From Plantago ovata (taxonomy: Eukaryota; Streptophyta; Magnoliopsida; Lamiales; Plantaginaceae), in NCBI GenBank assembly GCA_028274465.1, contig CM051457.1:11063908-11127907 (forward strand): a stretch of DNA of 64,000 nucleotides, read 5' to 3'. Below are positions 38,801 to 48,954 of the stretch, one piece after another. Position 1 is the stretch's first letter, and each line of letters starts with the position of its first letter. The translations under genes and the position numbers were made by a program. The notes beneath the pieces are model-generated. The model made no database searches. It saw only the letters and a program-made list of their open reading frames with translations, and had not been told where the DNA came from.

Positions 38801-41800
38801 CATGTATGTGATGGTTTCACATTGCATTTGAAGACTTTTATAGCCAGGCGTGAATTAGTTCACACGGACGGCACAAGGTTCTTCATGCCTATAAATTGAG
38901 GCAGTGGCTTCAGCTCAAAATCATCCCAAAAACCAAATACTTCAGTCTCATATATTCTTCCTTTCTCCTTTCGTAAAAAAGAGAGTGATTCTCCTATTGT
39001 GAGGTGTAGTAAAATAGGTCTAACCTTGTAATAGAGAGAGTGTTGTAATCCCTTTCATAGTGATATTTTTTCACAGCCTTGTCCGTGGTTTTTCTCCCGA
39101 CTTGGGAGTTTTCCACGTAAAATATCGTGTCTTAGTTTCGCTCTTTATTATTTTATCTACCAAAATATGCCATCCATTAACGCATCCGCAGCGCGTACCG
39201 CCTAACAGTGGTATCAGAGCCACTAGGTTGGGTACTGTTCACTAGGTGTTGGTGCACATATACGTATTTTTAGTAGTATAATTAAATACATTCTGGGTAG
39301 CTCCGTCCTCGTGGGCTTACTTGGGTATTGTATTTATTATACGGTACTATCTTTACGTATACCACTGTCCTTTGGTGAAACGGTGTTACGATGGCGGCGA
39401 AATTTGATATTGGGAAGTTCAATGGAAATAATTTTTCAATGTGGAAGATGAAAATAAAGGCGGTTCTCAGAAAATACAATTGTCTTGTGACAATTGACGG
39501 AAGGCCGGATGATATCACTGATGATAAGAAATGGGAGGAGATTGATGGTTGTGCTATTGCCGATTTACACTTGGCATTAGCAGATGAAGTTCTTTCCAGT
39601 ATTTCTGAAAAAAGGTCAGCCAAGGAGATTTGGGATACGCTGACGAAGCTGTACGAGGCCAAATCGCTACACAACAAAATCTTCTTGAAGAGGAGGCTTT
39701 ACACTCTCCGGATGTTGGAATCCACATCGGTGACCGAACATATCAATGTTCTAAACACCCTATTCTCACAACTCACTTCATTGGGTCATAAGATAGGGCA
39801 GGTAAACGTGGGGAATTGCTCCTGCAGAGTCTACCTGATTCCTACGATCAACTCATCATCAACCTGTCGAACAACATGCTTACGGATTACGCAGCCTTCG
39901 ACGATCTTGCAGCCGCTATTCTGGAAGAGGAGAACAGGCGCAAGAGCAAGGAGGAAAGATTGATTAGTTTGCAGCAAGCGGAAGCTTTGCCGATGACGAG
40001 AGGGAGATCCACGAAACGTGATTCCAGTGGGAGTCAAAATCGTAGCAGGTCTAAGTCGCGGAGCAAGAAAAATGACAAATGCTACCAGTGTGGTATGAGA
40101 GGACACCACAAAAGTGAGTGTTGAAAATTCAAGAAGAATGTTGACACTAAAGGCAAAGGGCCCGAGTCTTCAAATGCTCAGGCGGGTGTAGCGGAGAGCT
40201 CAAGTGATGGTGAAATTTTATCAAGCGAGGCATCAGTATCTGCAGGCGGCAGAGCGAAGTTTGATGACGTGTGACTGATTGATTCCGGAGCAACATGGCA
40301 TATGACCTCACGTAGGGAATGGTTTCACAATTATGAACCGGCCTCTAGAGGATCTGTGTACATGGGCAACAATCATGCCTTGGAGATCGCTGGTATTGGT
40401 ACTGTCAAAATTAAGTTGTATGACGGTATGGTTCGCACCATTCAAGGAGTTCGGCACGTGGAAGGCTTGAAAAAGAATTTATTGTCTGTTGGACAATTGG
40501 ATGGTCTTGGGTGTACAACTCACATTGAGAATGGAGTCATGAAGATTATCAAAGGCGCGCTCGTAGTTTTGAAAGCAGAAAAGATCGCATCGAATCTTTA
40601 TATGCTTAAAGGAGTGACGGAGCAGGGAGCATCGGTGTCGGTGGCATCGACAGGTTCGGCAGAAGAGATGACGATGATGTGGCATCGCAAATTGGGTCAC
40701 ATGTCTGAGAAAGGGCTCAAGGTTCTCTCTGATCGGAAGTTGCTTCCTGGACTTACAAAGGTCGTTCTACTCCTTTGTGAGCATTGTGTCACGAGTAAGC
40801 AGCACAGGGTGTCATTTGGTCGATCCGTTAGTCGGAGCAAAAACATCCTGGATCTGATTCATTCAGATGTTTGGCAAGCACCGGTTATGTCCCTCGGAGG
40901 AGCAAAGTACTTCGTGTCTTTTATCGATGATTTCTCGAGGAGATGTTGGGTGTATCCAATAAAGAAGAAGTCAGATGTGTTCGAGATTTTCAAAGTTTAC
41001 AAGGCGCGGGTGGAGCTTGAGTGGGTAAGCGGATCAAGTGTCTGAGGACTGATAATGGTAGAGAATATACGGCTGATGAATTTGAGAACTTTTGTCGGTC
41101 AGAAGGTATCAAAAGACAGTTCACGACGGCATACACTCCACAACAGAATGGAGTGGCAGAGCAGATGAACAGGACATTGCTGGCTCGAACCAGGGCAATG
41201 TTGAGCAGTGCGGGCTTGGATAAACCATTTTGGGCCGAAGCAGTCAGATTCGCCTGTTATGTGATCAATCGGTCTCCTTCGGCTGCAATTGATTTGAAGA
41301 CGCCGATGGAGATGTGGACGAGTAAGCCAGATGATTATTCTCGGTTACATACATTTGGAAGTCCTGTGTACGTGATGTACAATTCACAAGAGGTCACAAA
41401 GCTGGATCCGAAATTCAGAAAATGTGTGTTCTTGGGCTATGCTGATGGAGTGAAGGGGTATCGCTTGTGGGATCCCACTTACCGCAAGCTTGTCATCAGC
41501 AGAGACGTTGTATTTGCAGAAAAACAAAATGCAAATGGTAAGTTTTGACAGCACTGAAAAGGAGGGTTCGGAAACCACGCCGGAAAAGGTGGAAAGGAGT
41601 CAAGAAAGTATCATAGATTCTTCTGAAGCAGAACCAAGACACGTAGAAGAACCAGATGGAGGTATCAAACCAGCTGGAGATATCACACCAGTTGGGGGTA
41701 AGGAAGTTGAACTTCGTCGATCGAGTCGAGATAGGAGGTGGCCGTCTTATCTTGAGGATTATGAAACTGAGATCAATGTTGCATATTGTCTTCTAACGGA

Positions 41801-44800
41801 GGATGGAGAGCCATCAACTTTCCAAGAAGCATGCAGAAGTGCAGATGCGGCTCTGTGGAGGACTACGATGGAGGAAGAGATCGAAGCCTTACACAAAAAT
41901 CAGACATGGAATCTTGTTCAGTTGCCACAAGGGAGGAAGGCCATTGGCAACAGATGGGTCTATAAGATCAAGCGAGATGGCAATGACCAAGTGGACAGTA
42001 TCGTGCTCGATTGGTTGTGAAAGGATATGCTCAGAAAGAAGGAATTGACTTCAACGACATATTTTCACCGGTGGTTCGACTTACAACAGTCAGAGTGGTC
42101 TTGGCAATGTGTGCGTTTGGACTTACACTTGGAGCAGTTGGACGTGAAAACTGCATTTCTTCATGGAACGTTTGAAGAAAAAAATTATATGTTCCAGCCT
42201 AAAGGCTTTGCTGAAATAGGCAAAGAGAACTTGGTTTGCAGGTTGAACAAATCTCTGTACGGTCTCAACAGGCGCCGAGGTGTTGGTACAAGAGATTTGA
42301 TTCCTTCATTATGAGCCTTGGGTACAATAGATTCAATGCAGACCCTTGCACATACATCAAGAGGTTTGGTAATGATGATGATTTCATTATTTTACTATTG
42401 TACGTGGATGACATGTTGGTTGTAGGCCCCACCAAAGATCAAATCCAAGATTTGAAGGCTCAACTGGCTAGGGAATTTGACATGAAGGACTTGGGACCAG
42501 CAAACAAGATTCTAGGGATGCAAATTAATCGAGACAGAAGTAGCAGGGTTATCTGGCTTTCTCAGAAGAATTACTTAAGGAAGATCTTGCGGCGTTTCAA
42601 CATGCAAGACTGTAAGCCAGTTTCTACCCCTTTCCTTGTTAACTTCAAGTTATCCTCAAAGATGTGCCCTAGCAGTGAAGAAGGGAGGATGGAAATGTCT
42701 CGAGTGCCGTATGCATCAGCAGTGGGTAGTTTAATGTACGCGATGATTTGTACAAGATCAGACATTGCACAAGCAGTGGGAGCGGTGAGTCGGTACATGG
42801 CGAATCCAGACAGAGAACATTGGGAAGCAGTCAAGAGAATTTTGAGGTACGTCAAAGGTACTTCAGATGTTGGCCTACATTATGGAGGATCAGAATTTAC
42901 TGTCAGGGGCTATGTAGATTCAGATTACGGAGGTGATTTTGATAAATTTAGATCCACATCTGGACACGTGTTTGTTCTTTCGGGCGGAGCTGTAAGCTGG
43001 GCTTCAAAGCTACAAACGGTTGTAGCATTATCAACGACGGAAGCGGAATACATGGCAGCTACACAGGCTTGTAAAGAAGCAATTTGGCTACAGAGGTTAC
43101 TTGGGGAGCTTGGGCACAATCAGAAGACGATTACTCTGTATTGTGACAGTCAAAGGGCCTTGCACATTGCAAGGAATCCAACCTTTCATGCCAGGACGAA
43201 GCATATTGGTGTTCAGTATCACTTTGTTCGTGATGTTGTGGAGGATGGGAGTGTAGACATGGTGAAGATACACACCCGGGAGAATCTAGCGGATATTTTA
43301 ACGAAGCCGATTAGTTCTGACAAGTTCAGTTGGAGTCGATCCTCGTTTGGCCTTACAGAAACGTAAGCAACATGGCTCGACAAGGCGGGAGGGATTATGT
43401 GGAGATCTAATTGACATTAAATCTCCAAGTGGGAGAATGTTGAAATATGAAGGACATAAACATGTTTGTCATGTTTAGCATGCTTTGGGCGTGAAGGATG
43501 AATAGGAGTGGACAAGAAATGATGTCCATTTAATGCATTTGCAGGTAGGCTGCATGTATGTGATGGTTTCACATTGCATTTGAAGACTTTTATAGCCAGG
43601 CGTGAATTAGTTCACACGGACGGCACACGGTTCTTCATGCCTATAAATTGAGGCAGTGGCTTCAGGTCAAAATCATCCCAAAAACCAAATACTTCAGTTT
43701 CATATATTCTTCCTTTCTCCTTCCGTAAAAAAGAGAGTGATTCTCCTATTGTGAGGTGTAGTAAAATAGGTCTAACCTTGTAATAGAGAGAGTGTTGTAA
43801 TCCCTTTCATAGTGATATTTTTTCACAGCCTTGTCCGTGGTTTTTCTCCCGACTTGGGAGTTTTCCACGTAAAATATCGTATGCCTTATTTTCGCTCTTT
43901 ATTATTTTATCTACCAAAATATGTCATCCATTAACGCATCCGCAGCGCGTACCGCCTAACATTGAGGTCCCCCTCCTCTCGAGTAACAACTCCACCAGAT
44001 CATCTCTAGTTGTACTCGATCTAGTTAGAATTTTAGCCTGTGCAACTTTATCCCAAATACAGAACCGTCAGATTAGGTGCAGTACCTGTTTCATTCCATG
44101 AAATCTGACTCCTATACAATAGTTGTAGAATCCGCCGTTACTTTCCCCTTCTCTCCATTATTTGGTTGCATCAACTGACGGGTATGTTATTCATCAAGAA
44201 CCTTTATTGGTTCATTTGTTTTTATTAACTAACGAATGAATCAAGAAACTGAAACACAAACGTCTCTGCTATAGTTTCTTCCATAAGAGAATCTCACAAA
44301 AGTGACCAAGTAACATATAGTCGCATCTCTCAGAATCCAATTATACCACCCTAAACTAATGCTCTTAAAGCAGATTCTAAATAGAGTGGGAATAAGAACG
44401 TGTCGTTCTGTCCCTCCCTCCCTCCTATGTGTACAAGTAAAAAGTAACCTTTGAACGCAGAAACAAATGTTGTGTGAAAGCTACAAAAACTTTGGTGCTT
44501 TATCCTAACTTAGGCCTTTCAGTTAGTATAGTAATAGTATTAAATTACCAAAATTCTGTGACAAAACGTTATGCATCCATGACTCGGGAAAAAAAAGGGT
44601 AGCAGAACAATTTGTGCACGTTCAGAGTTGGAAATATGTCTTACTGTTTGAGGAGTGGTTGATTTACTGTTGCAGGCAGCTCCAGAGTTCTGGAAAAACC
44701 TTGACCCGTACTGGCAGGGCAGTGGGAGACATATGCGCCGATACTTCCACCCGGACGGTAGCATAACTGCAGACGAAGGTGACATGGTATGGGGTGGGCA

Positions 44801-45005
44801 TGAATCATGTTACACCATAGTGACTGGGTTGCTGGCTGATGGCAAGATAAGGGAACACTATGTAAGGATAAACAGGTGGCCTCAAATGACTGTAAAGAGG
44901 AGACCTGACTGGGGCTGGGAGTTGGCCAACCATCTCTACTGCTACACAAGTATCCCTGATGCTGACAAAGAAGATGGAACTGGCCCTTGTTTTCCTCTCT
45001 TCTGA
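15638..45005 (+). CDS. F-box protein, four exons over 29 kb
   Basis: Exons: 15638-15871, 37010-37114, 37254-37310 and 44676-45005 (78, 35, 19 and 109 codons plus stop; 241 aa). Every intron is phase 0 with GT-AG ends. Residues 34-76 form an F-box (PLALFGSGIMMMILGKL, then ARLVSRGWLSVASGDRIW), the helix bundle that docks on SKP1/ASK in SCF ubiquitin ligases. The C-terminal half (WEFHFTEAAPEFW, RRYFHPDGS, GKIREHYVRINRWPQMTV, then a NHLYCYTSIPDADK tail) matches from memory a conserved single-copy plant F-box group, but no Kelch, LRR or FBA domain is seen, so the target is unknown. The exon 1/exon 2 junction reads DRIWAPK|CEELWLGKAH, the usual F-box end, which argues that the 21-kb intron is real. 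The ATG is the first in this frame with an acidic low-complexity N terminus (SSSIEDDSGGGGED). Confidence 0.88.
20086..20393. mobile_element. Tourist-like MITE with GAGCACTCC ends
   Basis: 308 bp, target duplication TAA (20083-20085 and 20394-20396). The left end GAGCACTCCTTATGG is matched inversely at the right end (GATCACTCCTTATGG). The interior has GGGGC/GCCCC-rich arms around 20285-20350 that fold back on each other. Confidence 0.75.
20801..20826. repeat. (TA)n microsatellite
   Basis: Thirteen TA units in the first intron of the F-box gene. Confidence 0.9.
21306..21698. mobile_element. Tourist-like MITE with GAGCACT ends
   Basis: 393 bp, target duplication TTA (21303-21305 and 21699-21701). 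The left end GAGCACTCCATATAA pairs with the inverse of GAGCACTTCTTATGG at the right. Same end family as 20086-20393, but the interior is different. Confidence 0.7.
22190..22330. repeat. GC-rich patch with a hairpin in intron 1
   Basis: Far richer in G+C and CpG than its surroundings, with an imperfect inverted repeat GCATCCTAGGC...GCCTGGGATGC (about 22212-22241). It does not resemble a coding exon. It may be a transposon subterminal region. Confidence 0.4.
24292..24814. mobile_element. Tourist-like MITE expanded by 100-bp tandem repeats
   Basis: 523 bp, target duplication TAA (24289-24291 and 24815-24817). The ends GAGCACTAGCAATGGG and the inverse of GAGCACTAGCAATACT share the family signature of the two other Tourist-like elements in this intron. 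It holds a three-unit tandem array (24311-24604). Confidence 0.78.
24311..24604. repeat. Tandem repeat, 100-bp unit, 2.9 copies
   Basis: Units start CTTATTTGGAGGCTTAAA at 24311, 24411 and 24511. The first two are 100 bp; the third has a small deletion in its GCATATGTATGGGC part. The units are nearly identical, so the expansion is recent. Confidence 0.9.
25486..25737. repeat. Two direct copies of a 54-bp motif, 198 bp apart
   Basis: TTAGTGTCCTTAGGGTGCAA... occurs at 25486-25539 and 25684-25737 with one difference. A degraded third relative (TAGCCCCTCGTGGACCGAGG) lies near 26064. The 25.0-26.2 kb stretch has a composition unlike the rest of the intron and is probably an old mobile element I cannot name. 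Confidence 0.6.
26360..26596. mobile_element. Stowaway-like MITE
   Basis: Right end GGAACGGAGGGAG followed by TA; left end after a TA reads CTCATTTGTCCCAATC. The AT-rich interior and a length of 237 bp fit the family. The left arm is diverged. Confidence 0.5.
26950..27000. repeat. Tandem duplication, 24-bp unit
   Basis: GTGTCTATAACTCGAGACCA is repeated with a 24-bp period, two copies, identical. Confidence 0.85.
28427..28612. repeat. Degenerate tandem repeat of about 65 bp
   Basis: Three imperfect units containing TTGTTATTTTATTTAGTG and CCTCTAACTTCTATTCATG. The first unit is shortened. Confidence 0.5.
30438..30577. repeat. Tandem duplication of about 70 bp
   Basis: CCATTGACAAGTCCAATAAG followed by TCTAAGCCCATAAGTGAG occurs twice in succession, with a few small differences. 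Confidence 0.75.
31346..31411. repeat. G-rich tandem duplication
   Basis: TATGTGAGGGAGGG...AGGAGCCTA is present twice, and the first copy carries a G run of about 13. Close to an AT-rich Stowaway-like half element (from about 31207, CTTCCTCCACC end). Confidence 0.65.
31890..32172. repeat. Two (TTA)n/(ATT)n microsatellite tracts
   Basis: TTA repeats at about 31890-31930 (with one inverted AATAATT interruption) and 32137-32172, within intron 1. Confidence 0.8.
32929..33162. mobile_element. Stowaway-like MITE
   Basis: Left end CTCCCTCTGTCAGGTCAAA after a TA. The right end is the inverse of this (TTTGACCGAACGGGAGG). Inverted arms of about 70 bp include TTTTGTTGGCTTTTTTTCT. The right TA is lost or mutated. 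Confidence 0.7.
34943..35139. repeat. Tandem repeat, 39-bp unit, four full copies plus partials
   Basis: The unit starts GGGCTTGCCGCCTGGATATG and spans 39 bases, in at least four almost identical copies, followed by a shortened copy and a final GGCTTGCCGCC. Because 39 is a multiple of three, two frames stay open, but there is no exon signal or conservation to support translation. It lies in the F-box intron 1. Confidence 0.9.
37451..37589. repeat. Tandem duplication, 70-bp unit, in F-box intron 3
   Basis: ATTGTTACATAGTCCTAGAT occurs at 37459 and 37529 within two 70-bp units that differ at only a few positions. Confidence 0.9.
38686..39207 (+). repeat. Left LTR of the Copia element
   Basis: 522 bp, starts TGTTGAAATATG and ends CGCCTAACA. 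A promoter-like TATAAATTG lies at about 38891. The LTR ends two bases before the primer-binding site. Confidence 0.93.
39391..43366 (+). pseudogene. Broken gag-pol region of the Copia element
   Basis: Domains in Copia order: a gag/UBN2-type start (KFDIGKFNGNNFSMWKMK) near 39.4 kb; a CCHC zinc knuckle (CYQCGMRGHHKSEC) near 40.1 kb; an aspartic protease motif (LIDSGATWHMTS) near 40.3 kb; an integrase zinc region and core (MMWHRKLGHMS, FIDDFSRRCWVY, RTDNGREYTADEF) from 40.7 to 41.2 kb; reverse transcriptase with LLLYVDDMLVV near 42.4 kb; and an RNase H region (VDSDYGGDFD, LSTTEAEYMAA, FHARTKHIGVQ) from 42.9 to 43.3 kb. Integrase before reverse transcriptase defines the Copia superfamily. It is interrupted by about half a dozen breaks and cannot be functional. 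Confidence 0.92.
43438..43961 (+). repeat. Right LTR of the Copia element
   Basis: 524 bp, nearly identical to the left LTR and followed by the TTGAG target duplication. Confidence 0.93.
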
Positions 45006-45814
45006 TGTTGGTGTGTACTACTAACAAGGGTTCAAGTTTCTTGGTGGGAAAGGATGTAGTATAATTTTATGTCATATTTATATATAATTATAATATGACT
45101 TATGTTGTATGTTCACCAATGGGGAAAAGACAAGTGGGAAGATGGGTGCTGTGATTAGTGTAAAAAGGGGATGTTTTGTGTTAATAAGTAGAAACATTGA
45201 AATCCTATTGGATGACAATTGGGCGTGCGGCAGGGCAGGGCAGGAGGAATATAAATTGTGTGCACCGCCATTGGGGTTCAACCGACTGTGCTCATTTCTG
45301 TGTGTTGTTTGTACATATCCCTTTTTTTTTTTTTTTTTCTTTCCAAGTATGTCTGTATCTGTGTTGTACTGTACTGTACTGCTGTTGCTCATTCCCAGAG
45401 AAAAAGTGCAACTGGTGGGACATTTATCTGACTCTGTAGTCTACTAGGAGTATACTTTTGATGATGATGAGGGTGCCATGTCAAGATTATTTAGGCCCCA
45501 AATCCTCTCTGTAATCTCAAAATCTAATTACAGTCTGCATGATTAACCTATTGTGTAACATGGATCTCCACTTATATAATTTGTATCAGGGACACCAAGC
45601 TAAACTATGTTTTGTGCTGGTAGTTTGGTTGTATTTTGATATGGTTCCTTTAGAAGAATCTTATTCATTTACATCTAATAATTTGGGTTGTTGCGGTTAT
45701 TCATGACTAGAGCACACAGATGGGAACGTCTCCTAAGTTTGGGTATAGTCTCAATTCACAAATCACACACTTCTCTTTCGCATGATTCCATATTGGTTTC
45801 ATGAGAATGTCTAT
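45006..45814. other. F-box gene 3' flank
   Basis: Includes the probable 3' UTR. A short T run (about 45322-45339) and a GTACT repeat (45366-45382) are visible. No gene seen. Confidence 0.4.
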
Positions 45815-45900
45815 ACTTAGTACTGTTGCATTTGTACTAATATTAGTACACCTTGTTAGATCGATCTAAAATTCGATCTCAACGGTTGATAATTTATCAA

Positions 45901-46537
45901 GGAAAAAATTGATCAAACCCTCCAACCTTTACTACAAGTGAGACATTACCCCCTAACCTATTAAATTTGAGACTTAACCCCCATCTATATTAATTGTTGC
46001 GACAAACCTCCTATATAATATTTTCCCTTTAATTTAATATTTTCATTCAATTTAATATTTTCTCTACAATTTCGTATTTCAGTTAGACTCCAAATTAATT
46101 CTAAATCATACCAAAAAATAATTTTAAAAAATATATTATAAAAATATAAGATTTTACTTATATTATAAAAAATAATCCTAGTTCAAATCTTATTTTTTCA
46201 ATACAATTTATATTATAAAAGTGTAAAAATAATATTTTTATTAATTGTACCGGAAAAATAATATTTGAACTTATATTATAAAAAGTGAAAATCGTATAGT
46301 TTCATATTATAATTTTGTTTTTCGGTATGTATTATGATTAATTTGGAGTCAAACAGAAATATTTTATTGAAGGAAAATATTAAATTGAACGGACAATATT
46401 AAATTGATAGTAAAATATGATATAAGGGGTATGTTGCAACAGTTTAAATAGGTGAGGGGGTTAAGTATCAAATTTAATAGGTTATGGGGTAATGTATCAC
46501 TTGTAGTAAAGGTTGGGGGGTTTGATCAATTTTTTCC
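45901..46537. mobile_element. Mutator-like MITE with long inverted repeats
   Basis: 637 bp flanked by a perfect 9-bp direct repeat ATTTATCAA (45892-45900, 46538-46546). The terminal inverted repeats are at least 130 bp, beginning GGAAAAAATTGATCAAAC, with only scattered differences. A 9-bp target duplication with long inverted repeats is diagnostic of the Mutator superfamily. The AT-rich centre has no gene. It lies within the larger element at 45815-49328. Confidence 0.9.
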
Positions 46538-46689
46538 ATTTATCAATGCAACATGACCTTGCATTGGTTGCACAATAGGGTTACATTGGTTGCATAATAC
46601 CAAAAATTAATATTTAATATAAATTAAATTATAAAAATAATAATTAATATTGATATCATAAAAAGATATTTAATATATAAATTTAATTT

Positions 46690-46860
46690 TAAACTCCATC
46701 ACCACCACCGAAATCCGACAGCCGCCACCGGAATCCGGCAGCCACCACCGGAATCCGACCGACATCACCGGAATGCGGCCACCACCGGAATCACCGGAAT
46801 CTAGCCATCACCGGAATCCGACGACCACCACCGGAATCCGGCAACTACCTGGACCACCTT
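46690..46860. repeat. CACCGGAATCCG minisatellite
   Basis: Around ten imperfect copies of a 12-18 bp unit based on CACCGGAATCCG, GC-rich in an AT-rich setting. Confidence 0.75.
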
Positions 46861-47297
46861 AATTCTGAGACCATGATCAATATCAAACAACCATCGGAAT
46901 ACAACACAACAATGATCAACAACCACCATGAACGAACGGTGAAATCTGCAAGATTTCTGTAAAACCTAAAAAAAAAATGTATGCAATGATGCAACAACGT
47001 TATAATTACGCTGCTTCATTGCATATATACTAATACAGTGAATATTAAGATGTATTGATGCAGCGATGTATATACAATGCTACATCGTTCGAATGAAAAC
47101 CATTTTTCCAATTTATCGTATAAATCATACCAGACAGAAAAGTTTTTGATATAAATGCCAACAACCCACTGTCTCTTTTATGTTTAATGTTGCTTTAACC
47201 TTTATTTAATATTTAATGTTGGCATTAACCAATGCCAACATATCATTAATAACATGTTTATAGTTTAAATTTATTTAATTATTATTATTATTATCAT

Positions 47298-47549
47298 CCC
47301 CTCGTTCTATCAGAAGCTTCGTAGCTTGACTTTTTTTGGTCAACAACTTCAACTTTGACTTCCAATTACACGTAAACTATAATAATAAAGTATTTAACGA
47401 AATTATATTATGAAAATATAGAACCTAAATTTTCATAATACAATTTTGTTACATATTTTACCATTATAGTTTAAGAGTAACGGGGAGTCAAAGTTGAAAG
47501 TTGTTGACCGAAAAAAGTCAAACTACGAAGCTTATGATAGAACGAGGGG
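47298..47549. mobile_element. Stowaway-like MITE, twin 1
   Basis: 252 bp. Arms of about 65 bp begin CCCCTCGTTCTATCAGAAGC and are inverted at the right end. A TTGACTTTTTTTGGTCAACA block lies inside. It is flanked by TTA repeats, so the exact target duplication is unclear. Confidence 0.75.
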
Positions 47550-47584
47550 ATTATTATTATTATCATTTTTTTATGAAATGAAAC

Positions 47585-47649
<65 letters not shown>

Positions 47650-47676
47650 TATTGCTTCAGTTCACTTCAAGTTCAA

Positions 47677-47732
47677 GGTTTAGGGTTCAGGGTATATGGG
47701 TTTAGAGCATAGGGTATAGGGTTTAGGGTTTA
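47677..47732. repeat. Interstitial telomere-like repeat, tract 1
   Basis: Degenerate TTTAGGG units (GGTTTAGGG, GGTATAGGG, GGTTTAGGG) next to a TTA microsatellite. TTTAGGG is the plant telomere repeat. Confidence 0.7.
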
Positions 47733-48002
47733 TTTAGAATATTACAAAACGCAACATCAACATTAATTTTAGTCCAGGTTAGGTTATGACTAATACTGTT
47801 ATAAGTATTAAACCAAATGTAATAACCAACTATATATACTGGCACAATGTCGTGTGTTTACATACGGCCTCTACTACTTATGCGTTAGCGTTTAAGCCAT
47901 TAACCACTTGTTCTTCCAGTGCGTATTCTGGATAGTACATATCTTTCAAGGATACACGTTTATGACTTTGAAAATGTCTCACCGTGATGGATAGAGTAGT
48001 TA

Positions 48003-48085
<83 letters not shown>

Positions 48086-48086
<1 letters not shown>

Positions 48087-48335
48087 CCTCGTTCTATCAG
48101 AAGCTTCGTAGCTTGACTTTTTTCGGTCAACAACTTCAACTTTGATTTCCAATTACTCGTAAACTATAATAATAAAGTATTTAACGAAATTATATTATGA
48201 AATATAGAACCTAAATTTTCCTAATATAATTTTGTTACATATTTTACCATTATAGTTTAAAAGTAATCAAGAGTCAAAGTTGAAAGTCGTTGACCGAAAA
48301 AAGACAAACTACGAATCTTCTATGAGAACGAGGGG
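48086..48335. mobile_element. Stowaway-like MITE, twin 2
   Basis: 250 bp, beginning CCCTCGTTCTATCAGAAGC, nearly the same sequence as twin 1 (47298-47549) and in the same orientation. Confidence 0.75.
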
Positions 48336-48377
<42 letters not shown>

Positions 48378-48404
48378 TTTTAAAATTTTTTTATGAAAAG
48401 AAAC

Positions 48405-48464
<60 letters not shown>

Positions 48465-48520
48465 CATTATTATTGCTTCAGTTCACTTCTAAGTTCATGG
48501 TTGTGCTTAGGATACAGTGT

Positions 48521-48586
48521 GTAGGGTTTAGGGTATAGGGTATAGGGTAAAGGGTTTAGGGTATATGGTATAGGGTTTAGGGTTTT
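48521..48586. repeat. Interstitial telomere-like repeat, tract 2
   Basis: About nine degenerate TTTAGGG/TATAGGG units following the second TTA tract, in the same relative position as tract 1. Confidence 0.72.
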
Positions 48587-48599
48587 TAAACATTACAAA

Positions 48600-48850
48600 A
48601 TGCAACATCAACATTATCATAACGATGCAGCACTGATTCTAAAAGTTGGTTTACATCATAACTTATAATGCTATTTCAATGTGTTTACATCGATGCAGCA
48701 TTGATGTTTAGTGTAATGTTACTGCAATGTGTTAACATCGATGCAGCACTGATGCTCAGTGTTGATTTGCATCGCTGTAATTGATGCTGCATCAACGTTA
48801 ATACTTTGATGCAACATTGCTTATTTTCCAAAATTGCTTACGACGTTAAA
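48600..48850. repeat. GATGCAGCACTGATG repeats
   Basis: Several imperfect copies of a unit with ACATCGATGCAGCACTGATG, in both orientations. A related stretch is at 46985-47095. Possibly subterminal repeats of the enclosing element. Confidence 0.6.
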
Positions 48851-48954
48851 CCCGATACTCTTTCCATGGCTTATGAAACGGCAGAGTATGTTTAGGAAAC
48901 GGCAGAGTATGTTCAGTACATCTAGTTCTATCGTTATATAATTTAATTTAGATT

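Larger units (their letters stand above)
38686..43961 (+). mobile_element. Ty1/Copia LTR retrotransposon (Tork/Tnt1-like), full span, broken
   Basis: A complete element in structure: LTRs at 38686-39207 and 43438-43961, a perfect 5-bp target duplication TTGAG (38681-38685 and 43962-43966), a primer-binding site TGGTATCAGAGC at 39209 (complementary to initiator Met tRNA) and a purine tract AAGTGGGAGAA just before the right LTR. It sits in intron 3 of the F-box gene on the same strand. Its LTRs differ at roughly eight to nine positions in 522, about 98% identity, which suggests insertion within about the last million years (inference from commonly used plant rates). The coding region is broken in about half a dozen places, so it is a fossil. 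Confidence 0.95.
47587..48475. repeat. Long (TTA)n microsatellites
   Basis: Uninterrupted or nearly uninterrupted TTA tracts at about 47587-47648, 48006-48085, 48337-48376 and 48406-48464. They flank the twin Stowaway-like elements. An open frame of poly-Leu arises from one of them and is not a gene. Confidence 0.9.

Noticed and set aside
45078-45447. Open frames on both strands just downstream of the F-box stop
   Set aside because: They run through a T run and the presumed 3' UTR, with no domain or conserved composition.
47494-47712. Open frame with a long poly-leucine run
   Set aside because: Produced by a TTA microsatellite next to a MITE arm.
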